Assembly (NCBI GenBank): GCA_021324445.1
Contig: JAJPJC010000353.1
Coordinates: forward strand, 1-47,840
DNA: 47,840 nt
Source: Isosphaeraceae bacterium
GTDB lineage: Bacteria; Planctomycetota; Planctomycetia; Isosphaerales; Isosphaeraceae
Reading direction: 5' to 3'
Made by a program: the position numbers and the translations under genes. Shown piece by piece: positions 8,565 through 16,732 of this stretch (the stretch's first letter is position 1; every line of letters begins with the position of its first letter). The notes below the pieces were generated by a model, which was not told where the DNA came from, ran no database searches, and saw only the letters and a list, made by a program, of their open reading frames with translations.

Positions 8565-9686
8565 TCAAAATCGGCCGAAAGCGTACTCGGCGTTGGAGAC
8601 GTCAAAATCGCGGTCCTCGAGGCCGACATTGAGCCTCAGGTCGGCGTAGGTGTATTCCTCGACCAGCTTGGTCTCCGAACCGGCGGCCTGCGGCCAATCA
8701 TAAGCCTCGAACCGGATCGGCAGGCCGAGCTGGTTGTCGATGAAGACCCGGACGCGATAGAACATCAAGTCGGGCCGTGGGCGGGGATGGGTGGTTTCAA
8801 TGAGGGTGCAAAGCCGCGGCCCGACCGGTTGGTCGGCCCGGAAGACGACCGATTCCGCCGGGTCCCACGGCCGGGACCAGCGCGTCTTCAACGTCTCGAG
8901 CAGGGGGCCGATGCCGGCTTCGGTGATCGGATGCCGGCAGTCCTGCATGGCTCGGCCGCAAGTCGGCTCCAGCCAGAGCGTGCCGGCCAGCAGCTTGTTC
9001 AGGCCCACGTCATGCGCCAGCACCTTGCCGCCGTTTTGGCCGGCGATGTAGATTGCCTCGCGCCCCGGGGACGGCTGGCGAAACTTGACGTAGATGCTCC
9101 GGGGCTGGGTCCGGACCTTCATCGCGAGGATCTGCTCCGGGACCAGTCGCCCGTCGATCCGTTCCCGCTTGAAGAAGGTGCAGGTGTAGTCGCGGACGGC
9201 GCGATACCGCGCCTGGCACTCGGCAATGATTCGGAGCGCGCGGGCCCTGGGAGGCTCCCCAGGTGCATCGGCACTCTCGGCCCGGGGCGGCGCGGTCCCG
9301 CTGGGCTTGAGGACGAGGTGCCGCCCCGGGCGTCCGGCATCCGCAGCCGCCGCCGGTGCCAGCGTGGCGGCGGTGCGTCCCCGGGCCACGGGTTCCTCGC
9401 CGCCGGGCCGTTCCCGCACGGCTGCGGCCGCGGCGCCGGCCATCGGCTCGCCCGCGCCGGCCGCAGCTCCCGCCGACGGGCCAGGGTTCTGGCCCTCCGC
9501 GACGGCTGGAACCTCGGCGGGACTCGCCGCGACGCTGCGAGGCGTCGGGCCACCCTTTTGGAATGACCACCGAGGACTGTTCCAGGCGGCGCCTGCGACC
9601 CCGAGCAGGCCCAGGAAGAGCCATCTCCGCCCCCAATGCAATGACGAGCTCGCTCGGAGAACCGGCCCAGGCGTTGGGATTGACAT
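8565..9686 (-). CDS. Exported or membrane-anchored DUF1571 protein
   Basis: A 373-residue protein. Residues 1-35 contain a Trp/Leu hydrophobic segment (RRWLFLGLLGVAGAAW) acting as signal or anchor. Residues about 40-145 are an Ala/Pro/Gly-rich linker. The C-terminal about 220 residues match the DUF1571 family seen widely in planctomycetes: YRAVRDYTCTFFKRERI, IYVKFRQPSPGREAIY and VFIDNQLGLPIRFEAYDWP. The fold is thought to resemble LolA-type lipid-binding domains, so a periplasmic carrier role is plausible but unproven. The start at 9686 follows GGATCTGTC and gives a sensible N-terminus; its initiation region is nearly identical to that of glpX in this window. Confidence 0.88.
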   Translation of the reverse strand: MSIPTPGPVLRASSSLHWGRRWLFLGLLGVAGAAWNSPRWSFQKGGPTPRSVAASPAEVPAVAEGQNPGPSAGAAAGAGEPMAGAAAAAVRERPGGEEPVARGRTAATLAPAAAADAGRPGRHLVLKPSGTAPPRAESADAPGEPPRARALRIIAECQARYRAVRDYTCTFFKRERIDGRLVPEQILAMKVRTQPRSIYVKFRQPSPGREAIYIAGQNGGKVLAHDVGLNKLLAGTLWLEPTCGRAMQDCRHPITEAGIGPLLETLKTRWSRPWDPAESVVFRADQPVGPRLCTLIETTHPRPRPDLMFYRVRVFIDNQLGLPIRFEAYDWPQAAGSETKLVEEYTYADLRLNVGLEDRDFDVSNAEYAFGRF

Positions 9687-10079
9687 GACAGATCCGCTTC
9701 TGGCGCGTCGGCCAGGGAATAAGAGCGAAGAGAAGCATGCCGGCGGGACCCTCGAGCAGACTTCCTTCCGCCGATTATCGAGAACACGTTCGCGGTGATC
9801 CATGCGTTCCGGTTGCATCGATCGCGCCGGCAATTCGGATGGAAGGATAGTGCGGGGCAAGGTTTATGCTCTTCCCCACCGCGCCTCGGCCGCCTTTATT
9901 GCCATCGGCAAACCCGAGGCCGAACCGGCCCCACTTTCGCGCCAACCTGGAAAGAATCGCCTCCAAATTGATATAACCAGGAGGGACCGGGCGGCACAAG
10001 ACCTCGACCGTGCTCCAGGCCGTCACCCAGCGCGGCCGACCGACGCGACGGCGCAACCGGACAGCAGGAGGGGAGGCGA
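9687..10079. other. Divergent intergenic region
   Basis: This 393-base spacer separates the leftward DUF1571 gene from the rightward metallo-beta-lactamase-fold gene and must carry both promoters. A TATAAC hexamer at 9972-9977 resembles a -10 box for the rightward gene, but no convincing -35 lies 16-18 bases upstream. No open frame here looks coding. Confidence 0.45.
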
Positions 10080-10748
10080 TTGGTGGCGGATTACACGATC
10101 GAAGCGGTCGAGTCGATGCCCTTCGGGGAGAACTCCTACCTGATCTGGCGTTGCGGGCGCAGCGATGCTGTGGTCGTTGACCCGGGATTCGACCCGCAAT
10201 CGATCCTCGAGCTGCTGGCACGTCACGGGCTTGGGCTGGCGGCGATCCTCAACACCCATGGCCACGCCGACCACATCGCCGGCAATGAAGCGATGAAGGC
10301 GGCGTTCCCCGCCGCGCCGCTGATCATCGGCATCAATGAGGCGAGTCTGCTCCGTGATCCCCAGGCCAACATGAGCGCCTCCTTCGGCCTGCCTGTGCTC
10401 AGCCCCGAGGCGGATCAACTGGTCCGGGACGAGGAACAGCTCGAGGTCGCGGGCCTGACGTTCCGGGTGCGGGAGATCCCGGGCCACAGCCCCGGCTCGG
10501 TCGTGTTCCTCTGCGAGGAATTCGCGCCCGCCTTCGTCTTTGCCGGCGATGTCCTCTTCGCAGGCTCGATCGGCCGGACCGACCTCGGCGGCAACCTCCG
10601 GCAGTTACTCACGGGGATCCGCTCCAAGCTCCTGTCGCTGCCCGACGAGACCGCGATCTATCCGGGACACGGGCCGGCCACCACGATCGGTGTCGAGCGG
10701 CGGACCAATCCCTTTGTCGGTCAAGAGGCCGGCGTCCACGGCCTGTGA
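10080..10748 (+). CDS. Metallo-beta-lactamase-fold hydrolase, glyoxalase II-like
   Basis: A 222-residue MBL-fold enzyme of the size typical of short hydroxyacylglutathione-hydrolase-like proteins. The metal-binding motif THGHADH (His60, His62, Asp64, His65) is intact, followed by a later histidine in IPGHSPGS, the bridging aspartate in FAGDVLF and the last histidine in YPGHGP, so two metals can be bound. Known relatives hydrolyse thioesters such as S-lactoylglutathione, or persulfides; which one is unclear. The start is a TTG at 10080 or the next codon GTG at 10083, behind a strong GGAGGGGAGG. The metallophosphoesterase gene begins 25 bases after the stop, probably in the same operon. Confidence 0.9.
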   Translation: MVADYTIEAVESMPFGENSYLIWRCGRSDAVVVDPGFDPQSILELLARHGLGLAAILNTHGHADHIAGNEAMKAAFPAAPLIIGINEASLLRDPQANMSASFGLPVLSPEADQLVRDEEQLEVAGLTFRVREIPGHSPGSVVFLCEEFAPAFVFAGDVLFAGSIGRTDLGGNLRQLLTGIRSKLLSLPDETAIYPGHGPATTIGVERRTNPFVGQEAGVHGL

Positions 10749-10773
10749 TGTGATCAGGCGGCGGCGGCGCGCC

Positions 10774-11493
10774 ATGAACGTCTGGGCAATTTCCGACTTA
10801 CACCTGTCCTTTGCCCGGCCCGAGCGTCGCGAGCGGTATGCCGCGCGGTGGCGCGACCATGCCGCCAAGATCGAACGGAGCTGGCGGGAGGTGGTGGCGC
10901 CCGCAGATGTTGTCTTGCTCCCGGGCGACCTCTCGATGGCCCGGAATCATCGCGAGCTCCAGCCGGACCTGGAGTGGCTGGGACGGCTGCCCGGGACCAA
11001 GGTGCTGGGACCGGGCAATCATGACCGGTGGTTCAACGGGGTCGAAGCGATCCGCCCACTTCTGCGTCGATCGATCGTCGCCGTGGGAGGCGACGCCCTG
11101 GCGGTCCGGGGGCTGGTGGTGTGCGGGACCGCGGGGATCCCCACGCCGTCTTGGGATCCCTCGGCCAGTGACCAGCTGGCTATCGACCGGGAAGCGGAAC
11201 TGCTGCAGCGCGCGCTGGACCAGGCGGCCGCGATCCGGGATGATCCCGCGCAACCGCTGTACGTCCTGCGGCATTTCCCGCCGTTCGACATCCATGGCCG
11301 CGCCGGCCCGTGGGTCGAACAGATGGAACGGGCACGGGCGACCGCCTGTGTCTATGGGCATCTCCACCTGCCGAGCCAGTGGGCCATGGCCGTGCAGGGG
11401 ACCGTCCGCGGGGTCCGCTATGCGTGCGTCGCGGCCGACGCCATCGGCTTCCGCCCGCTCCGGATCGATGCCTTCGATCTCCCCTCCGACTGA
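10774..11493 (+). CDS. Calcineurin-like metallophosphoesterase
   Basis: A 239-residue phosphohydrolase with all five metallophosphoesterase blocks: DLHLSF (residues 8-13), LLPGDLSMA, GPGNHDRW, a late histidine in LRHFPPF and YGHLHLP. The metal ligands Asp, His, Asp, Asn and His are therefore present. The N-terminal pattern NVWAISDLHLSF...LPGDLSMA...DLEWLGRLPGTKVL resembles the predicted phosphohydrolases of COG1768. The substrate is unknown. The ATG at 10774 is the only start that preserves the metal-binding N-terminus without an unrelated extension into the preceding gene. It probably forms an operon with the upstream MBL-fold gene. Confidence 0.9.
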   Translation: MNVWAISDLHLSFARPERRERYAARWRDHAAKIERSWREVVAPADVVLLPGDLSMARNHRELQPDLEWLGRLPGTKVLGPGNHDRWFNGVEAIRPLLRRSIVAVGGDALAVRGLVVCGTAGIPTPSWDPSASDQLAIDREAELLQRALDQAAAIRDDPAQPLYVLRHFPPFDIHGRAGPWVEQMERARATACVYGHLHLPSQWAMAVQGTVRGVRYACVAADAIGFRPLRIDAFDLPSD

Positions 11494-11495
11494 AA

Positions 11496-11551
11496 AGCCC
11501 CCGGAGCCGGCGGCATTGCCGGAGCTGGCAATGCCACCCCCTTCGGGGGCT
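11496..11551 (-). terminator. Branched hairpin between convergent genes
   Basis: AGCCCCCGGAG (11496-11506) pairs with CTTCGGGGGCT (11541-11551) with one mismatch, and inside it GGCATTGCC pairs perfectly with GGCAATGCC. On the minus strand the stem is followed by CTTTTC, so it fits a terminator for the giant leftward gene. It may also stop rightward transcription from the metallophosphoesterase gene. Confidence 0.75.
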
Positions 11552-11575
11552 GAGAACCCCTTCCCGGAGCATCTC

Positions 11576-14500
11576 TCACGGACGGTTGCGGTTGGACTTC
11601 TTGTCGGCGAGAGAGGCGATCGCCAGGTCAAGCAGGTTGGTCAGGCGTTGGGACGACAGGGTCTGGGCATCGCTGGCCTGCGCAACGTGGATGGCCGGGG
11701 GCTTGGCCGGAGACTGCACCCGCAGTGCAGGCCGGGCCGTCTTCGCTGACGCCAAGGGTTTCGCCGAGCGGGCCTGGAACGGGACCGGTCCCAGGACCTT
11801 CCGCGTCTTCGCCGTGATCTGGACGGCGAAATCCCCGCCGCCCTGGGCGTTGCCGGTCGGGAAGGACCCGGAGAACTGGCCGTTGAGATGATTGCCCGCG
11901 ACATCCTCGATCCCACTGGAGAGGACTCGGATCGTGTAATGGCCCGTGGGGAGCCGCTTGCCGCCATTGAGGGTCACCACCGCTTCAACGACTCCGCCGG
12001 CACCGGCCCCGGGTAGGACCGTGATGCTCGTGGGGACGAACTGCCTCGGCACCCGCGCCTGGCCAGTGAGCGGGGTGCTGGAGACCTGGTAGTTCGCACC
12101 ATTGGCGAGGTCGGAGAGCACCAAGCCACTGAGGCCGCCCTGGTAAGAAACGTCGAGCTGGCCTGTGAGACGGTTGAAGACCACGTTGGTAATGACCGGT
12201 GCCGTGGTGTCGATGACGACGGTTCCCAGCGAGGCGGAGCTCGTGCCGCCGCTGTTGCTGACCACCGCCGCGATCTGGTAGGAGCCATTGGCCAGGGGCG
12301 AAGTGACGGTCGCCGACCAGGTCCCCGCGGTGCTGGCCACGCCGCTGGCGATCAGGACTGGCGAGGCCGACGAGCCGGTGGGCGTCTCATAAACCTGGAC
12401 GGTCGCGCCGGCCGTCGCGGTGCCAAGGAAAGTGGGGGTCGTGACGCTGGTGATGCCGTCACTGTTGCTGACGCCCGAGTCGCTCTGCGGGCTGAGGTTG
12501 CCCGCGACGGTCGGGGCCGGCGGCGGGTTCGAGGGGACCGATACCACCGCGGTCACGCCGCTGACGGCGTTGAGCGGGTTGAGCTGAGTCGTCACAGGAA
12601 CCAGCGGCAGGGTGGGGCTGCTGATCGTGGAGCCGAAGCTGCCGCCTTGGTCGGTGACCGTGGCCGTGATCGAGTACAGGCCGCTGGTGGAATAGGCGTG
12701 GCTGCCCCAGATCAAATACTGGCCGGGCGTGGTCGGGTTGGCCGTGATACTGCCGGGCGTCGGCGGCGATCCGTCGCCCCAGTTGATGGTGGCCAGGTAC
12801 GAGGAGGCGTTCTCGATGAGGTCCGCATCGATGAAGGAACCGACAAGGAAGTCCGAAGGCGTGAGGCTCGCCGGCGCCCTCAGCGTCGGCGGCGCACCCG
12901 TCGCGAGCACCGGGCTGTGATTCGTCTCGTAGTCCTCGATGGTGCTGAAGTTCCCGTAAGTGAACGATGGCCCACCGACCGAGCTGCCGAACTGGACGGT
13001 GCCCGGGGTCGTGAGAGTGGCCGTCGTGCCCTGCGCGTCGATCCGCAGCGTGTTGATCCCGGTGCCACCCTGGATCGAGAGCGACGAGCCGGTGGCTAAC
13101 CCGGTCGCGTCGACGGTGACCAGGCTGCTGCCCACGCCTCCGTTGATCGCCGTCGCCATGCCGGGCGGGTTGGTCTCGACATCGACGGTGTCATTGCCGC
13201 TGCCCAGCATGACCGTCAACGCGGTCTGGCCGGTGGCGACCTGGTTGTTGTCGAGGATCAGCGCGTTGTTCGGGCCGACGCCGGCGGCGTCGATTGTCAC
13301 CGTGGTCTTGTTCTTGTAGTCGACCGACTCGAACGACGGACTGGATGACGAATCGGCGATCCGGGCGAAGCCTGTCAGCGAGGAATTCTCCAGGTCGACG
13401 GTCCCGCCGGAACTCGGGGCGGTGAAGGTGTAGTTGGTCACGGGGGTCGAGTCGAATGTCGGGGTCAGGTTGCCGAACTGGAGGCCACCTTGATAGACCC
13501 GTGTGTTCGAGGGGGTGCTGTCGTAGAACGCGACGTCTCCGCTGTTGGGGCCGGCGGCGGAGTAGTCCTCGCTGTTGAAGATCGGGGTCGTCGAGCCGGA
13601 GGAGTCCTGGAAGGAAAGGGTATTGACCCCGGCGCCGCCGTTGAAGTCCATCGTGAAGGGCTGGGCTCCCACGCCCGAGCCGAAGAAGGGATTCCCGTTG
13701 GCGAAGTCGACGGTCAGGCCGTCGGCTCCCGAGCCCGTGCTGAGGCTGAAGGAGTGGATGGCATCGGGATCATAGGAAAGCGTACCGCTCTGACTGCCTG
13801 AGCTGGGGAGCACGCCGGTGAGGTCCGCGATTGGCGGCGATCCGCCCGAACTCATCTCCAGGAGCATCTGGCCGAAGGGGGTGGTCGCGGCCGAGCCGTC
13901 GACATCCACGATGGTGGAATCGGGACTGCCCATGATCATGAGGTCGGACGAGACAGTGGACAGGTTGCCGTTCTGGCCGATGGTCACCGTGTTAGTGCCG
14001 CCGGGCGTGCTCGGGACGTTGTTGACGACCAGGGGGCCGCCGGCGGTGACGTTGTTGACGACGAGGGTGTTGCCCGAGCCGCCCAGTTGGATGGTATTGG
14101 TGACCCCCGGCGTGGTGTTGTTGACGGTGAGGGTCTGGCCGGTAGTCTCGGGCCCGAAGTAATCGAAGGCAAGATTCACCAGCCCGGCCGCGCTGTGCTG
14201 GATGTCGGGCGTGGTGTACGTCGGGTTGGTGAGGTTGGTCAGGTCGAGCAGGACGTTGGTCTTGTCGGCGAGGATGATCGGCTCGAAGGCCGCGGGCAAG
14301 TCCCCGCTCGCGATCGTGTTGGTGTAGAGCGGCGACACACTGGTTCCCAGGGTCGGCCCGTCGACATAATCCACGACGTGGGCCGTGCTGGGCGGCTCGA
14401 AGGTGAAGCTGGCGACGGTCGCCAGGTCGGTGACGGGCTGAGCACTGGACAGCCCGCTGAATTCCAGGGTCGAGGCCGCCGACTCGCTGGTCGTGAAGGA

Positions 14501-16732
14501 GAGGGTGCCCGAACCGAGCACACCGGGGGAGTAGGTCTCCGACGCCAGGGACGGGCTCGTGCTGGGTGGCTGGCCCTGGAGGATCAGGGAAGTGGCGGCG
14601 CCAACGGAGCCCTCGAGATGGAAGGCGGACGATCCGCCGGTGGGGAGCGGGTTGCCCTCGCTGAAGTCGACAGTCAAGGTGACCCCGCCGCTGGCGGGAG
14701 TCCCGGTCTCCAGGCTCACGGTGGGGACGCTGCTGGGGTCGAAGCCGATCGTCGCCGGAGCCAGGCCGGTCAAATCGCTCAGGCCGGACGCGCCGGCAGA
14801 CTCCAGCGTCGCCAAGACCGACTGGGTGTCGGCCGCGTCGTCGATCGTCAGGGATGAATCGGTCCCCGCCAAGTGCTGGACGGTGAGGTTGCCCTGCACG
14901 CCCGAGACAGCTCCGTCGTTGCCGACGGTGACCGCGACCCCGCTCTGGTTCCCGCCATCCACGACCAGGGGGCCATTCGGACTGGTGTTCTGGACGGTGA
15001 ATGTATTGGAGGGGCCTCCACTTTGGAGGGTGGTCGTCACCGGGGTCGACGAGGTTCCCGCCGGCGTGCTGTTGACGGTCACCGAGTTCGATCCCACGTC
15101 GCTGTCCTCGAGCGTCAGGCCGGTGAGGCTAGCGCCGCAGTAGTTGAAGGTTGGTCCGCCGCCGAACCTCACCTTCATCGACGTGAGGCTGATGGACGCC
15201 GAGCCGGCCCCGGCCGCGTCATCGATGACCAGGCTGGTCGAGCCGCTCACTCCGGTCGTGACCGTGACATCACCCAGGCTGCTGGCGGCGTGTGTGGAGT
15301 CGCCCAGATCGACCGCGTTGCCCGCGCCGGTACCCATGGCGAGAGTCAGGGGGTTGGCGGCCGTCGGCGTGCTGGTGACGCTGACCGCGACCGAGCCGCC
15401 GTTGCTGGCATCGAGCGTCAACGCGGAGAGGACCGCATCGCTGTAGTTGAAGTCCGGCCCGCTGCTGAAGCTGGTGTCCGTCGAGCTGAGGGCGATGGCC
15501 GTGGAGCCGGCCCCGTCGGCGTCGTCGATCGTCAGGCTGGCCGAGCCGTTGCTCCCGGTCGCGACGGTCACATCGCCCAGGCTGCTGGCGGCGTGCGTGG
15601 CGTCGCCCAGGATGATCGCGTTGCCCGTGCCCGTGAAGATCGAAAGGGACGTCGGGCTGGACGCGGAGGGCGTGCTGGTGACGCTGACCGTGTTCAAACC
15701 GCCGTTGCTGACGGCGAACGTCAGGCCGGTGAGGTTCGCTCCGCTGTAGACGTAGTCCGGCCCGCCGCTGAAGCTGATGTCGGTCGAGCTGAGGGTGACG
15801 GTCGTGGAGCCGGGACCGGCCGAGTCATCGATGTCCAGGCTGGTCGAGCCGCTGACTCCGGTCGTGACCGTGACATCACCCGGGCTGCTGGCGGCGCCGA
15901 TGTGGACCGCGTTGCCCGTGCCCGTGCCCATGGCGAGGGTCATCGGGTTGGTCGTCGGTTTGCTGTTGACAGCCACCGAGTCCGATCCCGCGTTGCTGGC
16001 ATCGAGGGTCAGGCTGGAAAGGCTCGCACCGCCGTAGCTGAAAGTCGGCCCGCCGCTGAAGCTGGTGTCCGTCGAGCTGAGGGTGATGGTCGTGGAGCCG
16101 GCCCCGTCGGCGTCGTCGATGGTAAGCGCGGTCGTGCCCAATCCGCCGATGGTCAGGCTGACCCTGCCCAGGGTGGAGGCGGCGGTTGGCGCGGTCGAGC
16201 CGCCGAGCGTGACCGAATCCGCCGTGGCGGAGGTGCCCGGGTTGGTCCGGATGGCCGTGGTGGCGCCGGCCGGCGTGCCGGTGACGGTGAACGTGTTGCC
16301 CCCAGTTCCCCCCTCGATGGTCAAGCCGGCCGTCGCGCTTGTGTTGCCCAGCCCGGAGAAGGTGAAGCTGGCCGAGCTGCTCGTGCCGAAGCTCAGCGTG
16401 GCCGAGCTGGACGATGCGGAGAGACTGATGGCCTGGCTCGGGGTCGCGTCGGCCGAGTCATTGATGGTGAGCGTGGTGGTTCCCGACCCGCCGCCAACGA
16501 TGTTGATCGCGCCAAGAGTGGAAGCGGCGGTCTGGGAGGTCGAGCCGCCGAGCGTGATCGCGTCGACCGTGGCACTGGCGGGGTTGGTGTCGATCTCCGT
16601 GGTGACGCCCGCCAGCGTGCCGGTGACGGTGTAGTCGACGGCAAGGCTACTGCCCTCGATGGTCAAACCGGCCGTCGCGCCTGTGTCGCCCAGCCCGGAG
16701 AAGGTGAAGCTCGTCACGATGATGGGCGGCAA
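11576..16732 (-). CDS. Giant repetitive surface protein, C-terminal part after frameshift
   Basis: About 1,718 codons continue the repeat protein that begins at 18336; the first codon here (TTG at 16732) is only the first possible start after the frameshift, not a believable gene start. The first about 400 residues repeat modules rich in Ser/Thr/Gly (TLTINDSADATPSQAISL, FTFSGLGNTSATAGLTIEGG, TVTLGGST), which look like beta-rich adhesin repeats. Further in come a PKD-like segment (ATINWGDGSPPTPG...YSITATVTDQGGS) and a bacterial Ig-like segment (FLGTATAGATVQVYE...IDTTAPV). The last about 180 residues have the GHYTIRVLSSGIEDVAGNHLNG pattern common at the C-terminus of planctomycete exported proteins. 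It is probably secreted or surface-bound. Confidence 0.8.
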   Translation of the reverse strand: MPPIIVTSFTFSGLGDTGATAGLTIEGSSLAVDYTVTGTLAGVTTEIDTNPASATVDAITLGGSTSQTAASTLGAINIVGGGSGTTTLTINDSADATPSQAISLSASSSSATLSFGTSSSASFTFSGLGNTSATAGLTIEGGTGGNTFTVTGTPAGATTAIRTNPGTSATADSVTLGGSTAPTAASTLGRVSLTIGGLGTTALTIDDADGAGSTTITLSSTDTSFSGGPTFSYGGASLSSLTLDASNAGSDSVAVNSKPTTNPMTLAMGTGTGNAVHIGAASSPGDVTVTTGVSGSTSLDIDDSAGPGSTTVTLSSTDISFSGGPDYVYSGANLTGLTFAVSNGGLNTVSVTSTPSASSPTSLSIFTGTGNAIILGDATHAASSLGDVTVATGSNGSASLTIDDADGAGSTAIALSSTDTSFSSGPDFNYSDAVLSALTLDASNGGSVAVSVTSTPTAANPLTLAMGTGAGNAVDLGDSTHAASSLGDVTVTTGVSGSTSLVIDDAAGAGSASISLTSMKVRFGGGPTFNYCGASLTGLTLEDSDVGSNSVTVNSTPAGTSSTPVTTTLQSGGPSNTFTVQNTSPNGPLVVDGGNQSGVAVTVGNDGAVSGVQGNLTVQHLAGTDSSLTIDDAADTQSVLATLESAGASGLSDLTGLAPATIGFDPSSVPTVSLETGTPASGGVTLTVDFSEGNPLPTGGSSAFHLEGSVGAATSLILQGQPPSTSPSLASETYSPGVLGSGTLSFTTSESAASTLEFSGLSSAQPVTDLATVASFTFEPPSTAHVVDYVDGPTLGTSVSPLYTNTIASGDLPAAFEPIILADKTNVLLDLTNLTNPTYTTPDIQHSAAGLVNLAFDYFGPETTGQTLTVNNTTPGVTNTIQLGGSGNTLVVNNVTAGGPLVVNNVPSTPGGTNTVTIGQNGNLSTVSSDLMIMGSPDSTIVDVDGSAATTPFGQMLLEMSSGGSPPIADLTGVLPSSGSQSGTLSYDPDAIHSFSLSTGSGADGLTVDFANGNPFFGSGVGAQPFTMDFNGGAGVNTLSFQDSSGSTTPIFNSEDYSAAGPNSGDVAFYDSTPSNTRVYQGGLQFGNLTPTFDSTPVTNYTFTAPSSGGTVDLENSSLTGFARIADSSSSPSFESVDYKNKTTVTIDAAGVGPNNALILDNNQVATGQTALTVMLGSGNDTVDVETNPPGMATAINGGVGSSLVTVDATGLATGSSLSIQGGTGINTLRIDAQGTTATLTTPGTVQFGSSVGGPSFTYGNFSTIEDYETNHSPVLATGAPPTLRAPASLTPSDFLVGSFIDADLIENASSYLATINWGDGSPPTPGSITANPTTPGQYLIWGSHAYSTSGLYSITATVTDQGGSFGSTISSPTLPLVPVTTQLNPLNAVSGVTAVVSVPSNPPPAPTVAGNLSPQSDSGVSNSDGITSVTTPTFLGTATAGATVQVYETPTGSSASPVLIASGVASTAGTWSATVTSPLANGSYQIAAVVSNSGGTSSASLGTVVIDTTAPVITNVVFNRLTGQLDVSYQGGLSGLVLSDLANGANYQVSSTPLTGQARVPRQFVPTSITVLPGAGAGGVVEAVVTLNGGKRLPTGHYTIRVLSSGIEDVAGNHLNGQFSGSFPTGNAQGGGDFAVQITAKTRKVLGPVPFQARSAKPLASAKTARPALRVQSPAKPPAIHVAQASDAQTLSSQRLTNLLDLAIASLADKKSNRNRP

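Noticed and set aside
8350..8568. 72-codon leftward frame between DUF1571 and the acetyltransferase genes
   Set aside because: No ribosome site, Pro/Arg/Gly-rich and overlapping the probable terminator region of the DUF1571 gene.
16732..16732. TTG at 16732 as a genuine independent gene start
   Set aside because: It lies inside a repeat module that continues the upstream frame; no ribosome site precedes it, so a frameshift is the simpler reading.
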